Origin: Psychrosphaera sp. | GTDB taxonomy: Bacteria > Pseudomonadota > Gammaproteobacteria > Enterobacterales > Alteromonadaceae | DNA: 16,725 nucleotides | NCBI GenBank assembly: GCA_028098005.1 | Contig: JAOHFM010000033.1 | Span: 1 to 16,725 of the forward strand | Reading direction: 5' to 3' | Shown: positions 1-6,301 of the stretch, piece by piece | Layout of the letters: each line of letters starts with the position of its first letter | Numbering within the stretch: the first letter of the stretch is position 1 | The notes under the pieces: generated by a model | Database searches by the model: none | What the model saw: the letters and a program-made list of their open reading frames with translations, nothing else | Told to the model about the DNA's origin: nothing | Program-made: the position numbers and the translations under genes

Positions 1-13
1 GCACTTGTTATGT
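1..13 (-). repeat. attC site, truncated by window edge (cassette 12)
   Basis: Only the R'' end is visible: heptamer gttatgt at 7-13 preceded by cactt, identical to the R'' side of the main attC family here. The heptamer is the exact complement of acataac at 481-487, the start of the same cassette. Confidence 0.8.
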
Positions 14-466
14 TTATTTAACCATTGCATCTATCAATTTATATGACTTTGAATTTTTGTCTTTTAGAATTGAAATAGTGTCAGTCATTATGTACTGCTC
101 CCACGATTTAGCATTAGTGACATGATCGGCAAAATACTTGATATCTTGAACACGACGAAAGTGCCTAAACCAAACACCAATTTCAGGCTCTGTTCTTCGA
201 ATATAATTATATTCACCAGAGACTGTCACAACAGCAACAGGGTAATGATGGGATATAATTAAGACTTTATCTCCAACCTTCATATCTTTAGCAAAATACA
301 AATAGTCTTTTTGAGATGACAATATATGTTTATGCTCACTTGCTAATAAATCACCAACTTCAGTGGCAAAGTCTAGTCCAATTAATCCTGCGGCGAGGCT
401 TTGCTGAGAATAGAAGGCTGAGTTTTTTGCATCATCAGGGTGAAGCTGCATTCTCCAATATTGCAT
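14..466 (-). CDS. EVE/PUA-like domain protein (cassette 12)
   Basis: This is a 150-aa single-domain protein. The start at 466 is chosen because AGGAG sits 6 bases upstream; the in-frame ATG at 484 lies inside the attC R' heptamer and has no ribosome site. The layout resembles EVE/PUA-like modules: an N-terminal YWRMQLHP strand, a GLIGLDF turn, a basic/aromatic middle, then KVGDKVLII, a VSGEYNYI strand and IGVWFRHFRRV. EVE domains are known to bind modified bases in nucleic acids and often occur with restriction or defence genes. No nuclease domain is present here, so any role as a base reader or defence accessory is inference. The stop codon directly abuts the attC R'' box. It is the most distal cassette in the window, so it is probably weakly expressed from Pc. 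Confidence 0.6.
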   Translation of the reverse strand: MQYWRMQLHPDDAKNSAFYSQQSLAAGLIGLDFATEVGDLLASEHKHILSSQKDYLYFAKDMKVGDKVLIISHHYPVAVVTVSGEYNYIRRTEPEIGVWFRHFRRVQDIKYFADHVTNAKSWEQYIMTDTISILKDKNSKSYKLIDAMVK

Positions 467-480
467 AAATACTCCTGTAA

Positions 481-577
481 ACATAACGCCTGGTTAAGAG
501 GCGAGTTTAGCTTGCTAAAATGCTTGCCGAAGGCTCGAGCAAGCTATTACGAGACCTTCTTGAACCACTTGTTATGC
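481..577 (-). repeat. attC site, main family (cassette 11)
   Basis: 97-bp site with outer heptamers acataac (481-487) and gttatgc (571-577). The internal arms agtttagcttgctaaaat and gctcgagcaagct give the imperfect palindrome expected of a folded attC. It terminates the multi-TM cassette; crossover is expected after the G of the - strand GTTATGT. Confidence 0.93.
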
Positions 578-585
578 GCCAAGTT

Positions 586-1323
586 CTATATCCAATTTAT
601 AACATTTACTGCCCAATCTCCCCAAGACTGTGTACGAAAGACTGTATTCATTGCTAAGGCGAGAGCGCAAAACAAGGCAAACGATAATAAAGTACTCGCG
701 TAAATGCGACCAGCTGACTTCCAGTCATAAACCATTAGCACAGCGTAAATTAGAAACATAAAAGCAAACATAGAATAACCTGGAATCGCAAGTAAATGAA
801 TAATGCGATTAAGTCCCTCGGGCATCATTTGGATAGCCGCAGCAATCATGAATCGTTTATGATTAGCCGAACTTTTAATGTTAAGAATACCCAAAACATA
901 AAGAGTTAAGAAAATTAACCATTGAAGGAAAGTCCCTCCTAAGAAACCACCGGCTCTAATTCTAGCTTGGGGGTCTTCAGTGCCGAATACACCAAAACCA
1001 GTTAGCCTATGATAGAATTCAAACGCCATTATCGAACCTGTAATCAAGATCCCAACGACTAAAAAAACGCTTAGTTTCCCCAAAGTGCTGTGTGCAGTGT
1101 AGTTTCCTTTAGCAGATAACCTAATTTGATTTAAAAGCAATACATACCACGCGGCACTAAATACACCATGTAACCCAATCCATAGAGTTATTCGGCTTAA
1201 GCTGTCAGGTTTAGAAAACCAGCTCAATGCAAATCCGCCAAAAACAATGAATGTAATAAAAAGTGATAATAAATAAAAAAATCTTGTATCACCACAGTAT
1301 ATATTTGAGGTATTAACTTTCAC
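586..1323 (-). CDS. Multi-pass membrane protein, conserved-His family (cassette 11)
   Basis: This 245-aa protein has about seven hydrophobic segments, at roughly residues 15-35, 46-65, 84-103, 130-147, 157-170, 183-200 and 207-225. Motifs visible are LHGVFSAAWYVLL with H52, TAHSTLGKL with H78, and NHKRFMI with H155 followed by PEGLNRI and H176. This pattern matches a widespread uncharacterised bacterial family that looks vaguely like cytochrome-b561-type membrane proteins; cofactor binding is not established. The start is GTG at 1323 with GGAG nine bases upstream. It lies in the inner membrane by inference. The stop lies 9 bp from attC R'', the usual compact cassette layout. I do not assign a function. 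Confidence 0.75.
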   Translation of the reverse strand: MKVNTSNIYCGDTRFFYLLSLFITFIVFGGFALSWFSKPDSLSRITLWIGLHGVFSAAWYVLLLNQIRLSAKGNYTAHSTLGKLSVFLVVGILITGSIMAFEFYHRLTGFGVFGTEDPQARIRAGGFLGGTFLQWLIFLTLYVLGILNIKSSANHKRFMIAAAIQMMPEGLNRIIHLLAIPGYSMFAFMFLIYAVLMVYDWKSAGRIYASTLLSFALFCALALAMNTVFRTQSWGDWAVNVINWI

Positions 1324-1384
1324 TTAGATAGACTCCATTCACTAAAATAGTCCAATGATGCAATTTTTATAAATTTTTAAAGAC

Positions 1385-1487
1385 GCATAACGCTTCAATA
1401 AGAAGCAAAAAAACTTGTTGCCTATACTTTAGCGACGTAGGAGCAAGAGGCAACAGTTTTTTGTCTTTCTTGATTGCCTTGTTATGT
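1385..1487 (-). repeat. attC site, divergent type (toxin-antitoxin cassette 10)
   Basis: 103-bp site with outer heptamers gcataac (1385-1391) and gttatgt (1481-1487). Arms cttgttgcct and aggcaacag form the inner stem. Its body shares little with the main attC family, so this cassette probably came from another integron. Confidence 0.88.
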
Positions 1488-1502
1488 TTGTCGAACTATA
1501 AT
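1474..1502 (+). promoter_or_regulatory. Cassette-borne promoter of the toxin-antitoxin pair
   Basis: A perfect -10 TATAAT (1497-1502) is spaced 17 bp from TTGCCT (1474-1479, 4 of 6 consensus bases) on the + strand, about 40 bp before the antitoxin ATG. The -35 and spacer overlap the R'' end of the attC. An own promoter fits with this cassette being inverted relative to Pc. Confidence 0.65.
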
Positions 1503-1542
1503 CAGACCTATTAAAAGACCTTTAAATGGTGCTAGTAAAAGT

Positions 1543-1791
1543 ATGACAAATAGAATTTTAACTGAAACAGCCGCGAGCATAAGTGAATTGAAAGCTAATC
1601 CTATGAAAGTTGCGTTAAGTGCAGACGGTGAAGCAAATGCCGTTTTAAATAGGAATGAGCCTGCGTTCTATTGTATTCCAGCGGAAACTTATGAACAAAT
1701 GATTGATCATTTAGAAGACTTGGAATTACTAAGAATCGTCGAGCAGAGACGAGGTGAAGAGTCTATTAAGGTCGGTCTCAATGACCTATGA
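1543..1791 (+). CDS. Phd/YefM-family antitoxin (StbD/RelB-like)
   Basis: The 82-aa antitoxin of a type II toxin-antitoxin module would neutralise the RelE-like toxin encoded just downstream and, as usual for the family, bind its own promoter through the N-terminal domain. Diagnostic stretches are ILTETAASISELKANP at the N terminus, AVLNRNEPAFYCIPAE in the middle, and an acidic/helical C terminus (YEQMIDHLEDLELL) that normally wraps the toxin. A longer frame starting at 1474 was rejected because it begins inside the attC and upstream of the -10. The gene is on the + strand, opposite to all other cassette genes, and overlaps the toxin start by 11 bp, giving translational coupling. Such cassettes are known to stabilise large integron arrays by post-segregational killing. 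Confidence 0.9.
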   Translation: MTNRILTETAASISELKANPMKVALSADGEANAVLNRNEPAFYCIPAETYEQMIDHLEDLELLRIVEQRRGEESIKVGLNDL

Positions 1792-2068
1792 GTTAGAGTT
1801 TAATAAATCTGCCTTAAAAGAATGGAAAAAGTTAGGTTCGACAGTAAGAGAACAATTCAAAAAGAAGTTAATGGCTGTTCTCGATGGGCCTCATATAACT
1901 AGTGCAAAGCTATCCGGCGCAAATAACCTTTATAAAATTAAGTTGAGGCAAGCGGGTTACATACTGGTTTATGAAGTGCTAGACGAGAAAGTAACCGTCA
2001 AAGTGATAACAGTTGGCAAAAGGGACAAAGGCGAAGTTTATAAAATTGCACAGCACCGAATTAGCTGA
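1781..2068 (+). CDS. relE: RelE/ParE-family toxin (StbE-like)
   Basis: This 95-aa toxin of the RelE superfamily begins YELEFNKSALKEWKKLGSTVR, then has the typical YKIKLRQAGYILVYEV strands and a C-terminal VITVGKRDKGEVY followed by a basic tail. RelE members cleave mRNA at the ribosome; this activity is inferred from the family. The start at 1781 is preferred over 1754 because the protein then begins at the conserved MTYELEF, with AAGG upstream inside the antitoxin gene. It overlaps the antitoxin by 11 bp, so production is coupled to the antidote. The stop lies 4 bp from the next cassette junction at 2072, so the cassette is compact even though its gene order is inverted. Confidence 0.92.
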   Translation: MTYELEFNKSALKEWKKLGSTVREQFKKKLMAVLDGPHITSAKLSGANNLYKIKLRQAGYILVYEVLDEKVTVKVITVGKRDKGEVYKIAQHRIS

Positions 2069-2071
2069 CAA

Positions 2072-2169
2072 ACATAACGCCCGGTTAAGTGGCGAAGTTT
2101 AGCTTGCTAAAATGTTTGCCGAAGGCTCGAGCAAGCTATTACGAGACCGTCTTAAACCACTTGTTAGGC
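2072..2169 (-). repeat. attC site, main family (orfless cassette 9)
   Basis: 98-bp site with outer heptamers acataac (2072-2078) and gttaggc (2163-2169). The body is nearly identical to the sites at 481 and 3463, with small changes near the ends (cccggttaagtggcg). Confidence 0.93.
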
Positions 2170-2558
2170 GCTCCTCAATAGACTTCTGAGGAAGTTCAGT
2201 TACTTACACTAAACCAACCGTTAACGTAATGTCCACTAAAGCCAACCAATTTTAACGATTTACTTGTATCAATTGCACTTCATAATTCAATTTCTGTTTT
2301 ACAAAACCAATTGCGATACAAAGCGATGACTTGAGGAGTTTCGAAAACTTGATTGATTAAAAATAGACAAGTTGGATTTCACAGCCGGATGAAAGTATGG
2401 GGTTTCGAGATTGAGATTTGGACTAATTCAAATCAACTTTTTAAGGACGTAACGAACGTGCAGACACTTTGTTTTTCAAGTTAGGCTAACCCAAAGTGTG
2501 GACTAAACTCTGCAACTTCAAATGTCCTCAGTCAAATAAACCAAAGAACGAATGATGC
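2170..2558. other. Orfless cassette body (cassette 9)
   Basis: This is about 390 bp between two attC sites with no ORF of gene-like length on either strand. It contains an 8-bp perfect inverted repeat acactttg/caaagtgt (2464-2471 and 2492-2499) whose loop carries a second palindrome gttag-g-ctaac (2480-2490). A weaker stem sits at 2171-2193 beside the attC. No convincing promoter or terminator is seen. It might encode a small RNA, carry a decayed gene, or hold a regulatory signal; nothing here decides. Confidence 0.7.
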
Positions 2559-2656
2559 GCCTAACGCCAGGTTAAGTGGCGAAGTTTAGCTTGCTAAAAT
2601 GTTTGCCGAAGGCTCGAGCAAGCTATCACGAGACCGACTTGAACCTCTTGTTAGGC
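2559..2656 (-). repeat. attC site, main family (SseB cassette 8)
   Basis: 98-bp site with outer heptamers gcctaac (2559-2565) and gttaggc (2650-2656). The R'' box also supplies the TAA stop codon of the SseB-like gene. Confidence 0.93.
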
Positions 2657-3448
2657 CTTACCTACACCAAAAATTGATCTTAGTTTTTTGCCCCATGTGC
2701 GCTCATAAAATGGTGCTGTACTAATAAGGTATTGGCTAATACCTTCCTCATCTAAATTAATTTTAAATAAATCTACCGCTTCACCTTTCGGCGCCGTATC
2801 TCCAGCAACATAACCAGCTTCACGAATTGCTAGTTCCAGATCTCCGTCTCCTTGAACCCCAATAAGTAACTGAGGCTTTTCATCAATAGACTTATCATGC
2901 ATCAAAGCAACATAAGCTTTTTTTACTTGTTTATGTTTAACAAAAAGTTGAGTTAAAGAGTCTATCATTTCAGTAGGATAATTTGATGGTTGACCAAGTA
3001 AAACAGTCGTTTCTTTTTCTACTACCCTTTGAGAAGCAGTTTGACTAATTCCATTATTTAAAAGTTGTTCGACTTCTTGAGGGACAAACTCTTTCCCGTA
3101 ATCAGATTTGGGATTAAGAAAAAGAACTGAGCCCATAGTCATTTCAAAAAGCGACCTTACTGGTAATTCTAAATAAGATTGTTCACTATCAAGAGCTTTA
3201 GATAAAACATCTAAGGACGTGAAAAAAGGAATTACTGGGCTACCATCTTGCTTTTCCCAATTTTGTATATTGATTTTACTTCCAGCAAGTAAATCTACTT
3301 CACCTGATTCTGTAGGTATCTCTCCAGTATCACCAAGTACAAAAACTGTTGATTGTAATAAAACAGAGCAAAACTCTGGGCGATGAGCTGGCTCATCAGC
3401 AGCCAACCTCAATAATTCTTCTAATTTATTTTCTACGTTGATATCCAT
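2651..3448 (-). CDS. sseB: SseB family protein (cassette 8)
   Basis: This 265-aa protein closely matches the layout of E. coli SseB (enhanced serine sensitivity protein, about 258 aa). The N-terminal domain shows ELLRLAADEPAHRPEF, the SVLLQSTVFV strand and VIPFFTSLDVL, then LPVRSLFEMTMG and GKEFVPQEVEQLL. The C-terminal domain shows MIDSLTQLF, the LLIGVQGDGD strand and APFYERTWGKKL near residues 245-256. The cellular role of SseB is poorly understood; a link to serine tolerance comes from E. coli. CGAGGAT sits 5-6 bases before the ATG. The gene ends with GCC-TAA formed by the attC R'' heptamer, so the reading frame is fused to the recombination site. A full-length homologue of a chromosomal housekeeping-type gene is unusual cassette cargo. 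Confidence 0.92.
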   Translation of the reverse strand: MDINVENKLEELLRLAADEPAHRPEFCSVLLQSTVFVLGDTGEIPTESGEVDLLAGSKINIQNWEKQDGSPVIPFFTSLDVLSKALDSEQSYLELPVRSLFEMTMGSVLFLNPKSDYGKEFVPQEVEQLLNNGISQTASQRVVEKETTVLLGQPSNYPTEMIDSLTQLFVKHKQVKKAYVALMHDKSIDEKPQLLIGVQGDGDLELAIREAGYVAGDTAPKGEAVDLFKINLDEEGISQYLISTAPFYERTWGKKLRSIFGVGKA

Positions 3449-3462
3449 TTTATCCTCGGAAG

Positions 3463-3559
3463 GCCTAACGCCTGGTTAAGAGGCGAGTTTAGCTTGCTAA
3501 AATGTTTGCCGAAGGCTCGAGCAAGCTATTACGAGACCTTCTTAAACCACTTGTTAGGC
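3463..3559 (-). repeat. attC site, main family (cassette 7)
   Basis: 97-bp site with outer heptamers gcctaac (3463-3469) and gttaggc (3553-3559). The body matches the main family. Confidence 0.93.
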
Positions 3560-3567
3560 TTATTTTA

Positions 3568-4215
3568 CTACGATTCATGTTTACTAAAGTAAAACACAAC
3601 AGTACCTTCTTCAGTATCTGAACTCATCTTTAAAGAGTGATGCTTAATGCCTACCTCTTCAAGAGCCAAAAGAACTAGTACTGATTGGTGAAATGTATCT
3701 TCCTGCCCCTTAGGCATTCTAACTTCACATGTAGACGAACGACACTCCACATTTTCTAATGTGAAATTCTCTAATATTTCACTCGTTATAAAAACATCAC
3801 TAACCGCTGTTTCAATTGTTGTTGCCCATTCATAATCTATTTCTTGATCTTCAAAAGGAACCGTTTTGATATTTCGATTTTCTTGGGTTGTTTCAAATTC
3901 AGTACTTCCTTCTTCATTAACTACAACAGAGTCACTTTCGATTATTTCAGTAGTAACTTCACTGTTGTTAATAGGGGCATTTTCGATTATTGCATTAGTA
4001 ACTTTACTGCTGTTAATAGGGTTATTTTGATAATCTTCGGAACAATTGTCATCAATGGCAATAATTGATTTAGAAGTATCTTTTAAAACAACTAGTCGTT
4101 CAGATAATTTTATTTTTAAAAGTGAATTTTCATCTACAATTTTTTGATGTTGATAGAACAATGCTATCGATATAATTGATAGCAAAATAATAAGAGGTAC
4201 TTTGAACTTTTCCAT
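3568..4215 (-). CDS. N-terminally anchored periplasmic protein with tandem repeat (cassette 7)
   Basis: This is a 215-aa protein. Residues 6-20 form a hydrophobic segment (VPLIILLSIISIALF) after a short basic start, so it is probably an inner-membrane anchor with the rest in the periplasm. Next comes a short coiled-coil-like stretch (about 25-45), then an Asn/Glu/Thr-rich linker holding two 15-residue tandem units (64-78 and 79-93, PINSSKVTNAIIE and PINNSEVTTEIIE). A compact C-terminal domain starts at DYEWATTIE and holds VECRSSTCEVRM with C158 and C163, possibly a disulfide. Similar small C-terminal domains occur in uncharacterised proteins of marine gammaproteobacteria. The ATG at 4215 has AAGGAAT nine bases upstream. 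Function is unknown. Confidence 0.75.
   Translation of the reverse strand: MEKFKVPLIILLSIISIALFYQHQKIVDENSLLKIKLSERLVVLKDTSKSIIAIDDNCSEDYQNNPINSSKVTNAIIENAPINNSEVTTEIIESDSVVVNEEGSTEFETTQENRNIKTVPFEDQEIDYEWATTIETAVSDVFITSEILENFTLENVECRSSTCEVRMPKGQEDTFHQSVLVLLALEEVGIKHHSLKMSSDTEEGTVVFYFSKHES
3939..4028 (-). repeat. Two 45-bp tandem units inside the cassette 7 gene
   Basis: Units 3939-3983 and 3984-4028 are highly similar (cgattatt, agtaact, tgttaatagg shared) and stay in frame, giving a 15-aa duplication in the periplasmic linker. A recent in-frame duplication is the simplest reading. Confidence 0.8.
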
Positions 4216-4270
4216 GTACTAATTATTCCTTAAGTAATTTTTTTTGTAAAATGCCGCCGCGAGACAATAA

Positions 4271-4371
4271 GCCTAACGCCGCCATAAGCGGTGAGTAAAA
4301 GTTGGCTAAAATGTGTAGCGAAGCGGAACCGAGCCAACTGTTACGAATCCGACTTAATGGCCTTGTTAGCT
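4271..4371 (-). repeat. attC site, divergent type (cassette 6)
   Basis: 101-bp site with outer heptamers gcctaac (4271-4277) and gttagct (4365-4371). The stem arms gttggctaaaatg and gagccaact differ from the main family but resemble the site at 4796. Confidence 0.9.
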
Positions 4372-4376
4372 ACCCT

Positions 4377-4781
4377 TTACTCAAACGCATCTGCAGAGTA
4401 CATTGCCATTTCTATGCCCAAATTTAATTTACCAGCAAGGCTAATTAACTCCTTAGGCAGATGATCATTTTGATTTACAATATTGTCATTTAACCTTGAG
4501 TAGATTGGAAAGTCCAAGTAACCGTCTGAATCTGGAACTTTTGTAATCAGTTGATTTAACTCGTCGAAATTTTTGATTAGAAAGTTAATAGCGTCATTTA
4601 CTTGTTCAGTGAACTCATCCCATTCTGCATCTGAAACATCAAAAGAAACCACAAATGTTTCACTAACCCCTGTTTTACCGCGCAACTCTCCTTTCTCTGT
4701 GACGCTAAAAACAGGAATCTTAGTTGTTTCACAGAATTTCTTAAATGAGGTTGTTTCACTGTGAATTTTAAGGACACACAT
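4377..4781 (-). CDS. Hypothetical protein, 134 aa (cassette 6)
   Basis: The start at 4781 (MCVLKIHSETT) has AAGGAAG a few bases upstream. A longer frame reaching 4859 would place 26 residues inside the attC and was rejected. The protein is soluble and acidic, with no signal peptide or TM segment. Visible pieces are an N-terminal strand LKIHS, then TKIPVFSVTEKGEL, SETFVVSFDVSDAEW, a helical stretch to about residue 75 (NFLIKNFDELNQLI), and a C-terminal helix PKELISLAGKLNLGIEMAMY. The strand-helix layout and C terminus are faintly like DUF4279-type small proteins, but I cannot confirm membership. The stop is 5 bp from attC R''. Function is unknown. Confidence 0.75.
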   Translation of the reverse strand: MCVLKIHSETTSFKKFCETTKIPVFSVTEKGELRGKTGVSETFVVSFDVSDAEWDEFTEQVNDAINFLIKNFDELNQLITKVPDSDGYLDFPIYSRLNDNIVNQNDHLPKELISLAGKLNLGIEMAMYSADAFE

Positions 4782-4795
4782 ATTCTTCCTTGGGT

Positions 4796-4893
4796 AGCTA
4801 ACGCCCCAATAAGGGGCTAAAAATTGTTGGCTAAAATGTTGAGGAACGAAAACAGCCAACTGTTTTTAGTCCCGCTTAATTGGCTTGTTAGCA
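4796..4893 (-). repeat. attC site, divergent type (cassette 5)
   Basis: 98-bp site with outer heptamers agctaac (4796-4802) and gttagca (4887-4893). Arms gttggctaaaatgtt and aacagccaac pair strongly. It is related to the 4271 site rather than to the main family. Confidence 0.9.
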
Positions 4894-5199
4894 CTATGAT
4901 TTTAACAGTAATGTGTTTTCACTGATGTACACACATTTGTCGCCACTTTTGCTTGTAATGAGGCTATCACTTGAGTATTTGCCCCCATCAATCTCAAACG
5001 ATACACCATTATGCATTAAACCAGATTTACTTATCGAACCTATATGAGACACATTGATATTGCAATTTTTAGTAGTGAACTTAACTTTACCCATTAGTAC
5101 ACCTTTATCAGTTGGTGCGAACTTTTCATGCGATACATCTGTAGCTAGAACTACTGAAGGGAAAAGAGATAATAAAAAAATAGATTTATAAAATTTCAT
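4894..5199 (-). CDS. Small secreted protein, 101 aa (cassette 5)
   Basis: The ATG at 5199 is chosen over an adjacent TTG at 5202 because GGAG lies seven bases upstream. Residues 1-19 form a clear Sec signal peptide (MKFYKSIFLLSLFPSVVLA) with probable cleavage after VLA, leaving a mature protein of about 82 aa. Mature residues include two cysteines (C46 and C89) that could form a disulfide, plus strand-like stretches (VLMGKVKFTTKNCNINV, VSFEIDGG, KCVYISENTLLL), suggesting a small beta-rich periplasmic or secreted domain. No family is recognised. The stop codon abuts the attC R'' heptamer. Confidence 0.75.
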   Translation of the reverse strand: MKFYKSIFLLSLFPSVVLATDVSHEKFAPTDKGVLMGKVKFTTKNCNINVSHIGSISKSGLMHNGVSFEIDGGKYSSDSLITSKSGDKCVYISENTLLLKS

Positions 5200-5232
5200 C
5201 AAACAACTCCGTGTTACGATTTTAGGTTGTAG

Positions 5233-5330
5233 TGCTAACGCCTGGTTAAGAGGCGAGTTTTAGCTTGCTAAACTGTTTGCCGAAGGCTCGAGCAAGCTTT
5301 TACGAGACCCTCTTGAACCACTTGTTAACT
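5233..5330 (-). repeat. attC site, main family (orfless cassette 4)
   Basis: 98-bp site with outer heptamers tgctaac (5233-5239) and gttaact (5324-5330). The body has a few substitutions relative to the main family (an extra t in gttttagc, ctgtttgcc). Confidence 0.92.
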
Positions 5331-5718
5331 ATCACTAGCCAACGTTTAATATTCAGAAAACCACTTTACCTAAATTCCTTTCTAAATCAACTCGCTAATT
5401 GTTCAGAAAACCGAAGGCCTACTACTCGAATAGTTGAGAAGCCAAGCCATGAGCGCGGCGATAGTAAGTACTAAAAGATAAAAGCTCCAAAACCCTTAGT
5501 AACCAAAGCGACCTTTGTTGAAACTAATTCAAGCCTTGCTGAACGTTCTTATGGATTTGAACTTTCAATAGCCAAGCGGCTAGGCTTGGCGTCTAGTGAT
5601 TCCGGCAAATAACTTTTTAAAGCAGACTCAAAAATTCAGAATAAAGAGAAAAGGGGACTTTAATTTAATGACACCTATATATAGCGGCAGATTAATTATA
5701 TTGCAGAATTTTATGTGA
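5331..5718. other. Orfless cassette body (cassette 4)
   Basis: About 390 bp between two attC sites carry no convincing gene. The + strand frame 5265-5474 starts inside the attC and is not supported. A perfect 7-bp GC-rich stem-loop GCCAAGC/GCTTGGC lies at 5571-5590 with a 6-nt loop, and an 11-bp direct repeat ttcagaaaacc occurs at 5352-5362 and 5402-5412. No clear promoter or T-tailed terminator is seen. A small RNA or a gene remnant is possible. Confidence 0.7.
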
Positions 5719-5815
5719 AGTTAACGCCTGGTTAAGAGGCGAGTTTAGCTTGCTAAAATGTTTGCCGAAGGCTCGAGCAAGCTATTACGAGACCTTCTTA
5801 AACCACTTGTTAGGT
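5719..5815 (-). repeat. attC site, main family (cassette 3)
   Basis: 97-bp site with outer heptamers agttaac (5719-5725) and gttaggt (5809-5815). The R'' box overlaps the stop codon of the adjacent gene. Confidence 0.93.
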
Positions 5816-6285
5816 TACTTTATAACCTCTAAGAGCTCGTTTATCTGCTCTTTTGTACATTCAGGAAAAATATGATTATTTTTACATGATGTAATTAGCA
5901 AAGGAATAATGTCATCTAACTCTTGCTCAGTAGATGACTTTTTATAAAAGAGCATAGCTGACAAAAACACTTCCTTTTTTATATCTAAATCTTGTAAAGT
6001 CATGGAGTTTAACAACATAGTAGATACAAGTAATGTACGAGCTAGTTCTATATTTAACTCGTCAGGCTCACTATCCATAATGCCACGAATAGCTATATTA
6101 TTTGATTTGATAACAGGAAGAGCTTGATCACTAAAACTCGCCTTGTATAAGCTCATGTTTCTTTGGAAATCACTAGCTATCAACTCATTCTGTTCGCTAA
6201 TTATTTTCGAAAAATAATTAATACTTAGTAGAGTTGCAACTGATACCCCAATTAAAAAATATATTACTTTAGTTGCCATAAACAT
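5815..6285 (-). CDS. Membrane-anchored hypothetical protein (cassette 3)
   Basis: This 156-aa protein has a single N-terminal hydrophobic segment (residues 7-22, VIYFLIGVSVATLLSI), followed by a mostly helical soluble part with ISEQNELIASDFQRNM, NIELARTLLVSTMLL and a C-terminal CTKEQINELLEVI. Two cysteines lie in the last 25 residues. It is probably an inner-membrane protein with a periplasmic tail. The start is uncertain: the ATG at 6285 has little ribosome-site support, while the ATG at 6279 has GGA five bases ahead. The TAA stop borrows its first base from the R'' heptamer. No family is recognised. Confidence 0.7.
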   Translation of the reverse strand: MFMATKVIYFLIGVSVATLLSINYFSKIISEQNELIASDFQRNMSLYKASFSDQALPVIKSNNIAIRGIMDSEPDELNIELARTLLVSTMLLNSMTLQDLDIKKEVFLSAMLFYKKSSTEQELDDIIPLLITSCKNNHIFPECTKEQINELLEVIK

Positions 6286-6301
6286 CCATGCTTGAGAAGT
6301 A

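Noticed and set aside
440..703. + strand ORF of 87 aa
   Set aside because: It is the read-through of an attC site; the same LPKARASYYET-like peptide recurs at 5265-5474 and 6712-6921 because the attC sequence repeats.
3844..4068. + strand ORF of 74 aa
   Set aside because: It is the shadow of the tandem-repeat region of the cassette 7 gene on the other strand.
4782..4859. N-terminal extension of the 134-aa cassette 6 protein
   Set aside because: It would be encoded by the neighbouring attC; a good ribosome site precedes the internal ATG at 4781.
5265..5474. + strand ORF in orfless cassette 4
   Set aside because: It starts within attC, has no ribosome site, and its first third is attC-derived peptide. 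The remainder has no recognisable domain.
5571..5590. Intrinsic terminator in cassette 4
   Set aside because: The stem is strong but no T-tract follows on either strand.
5640..5700. Possible remnant of a REP/RAYT-type element near ggggactttaatttaatgac
   Set aside because: A vague resemblance only; no transposase fragment or terminal repeat is visible.
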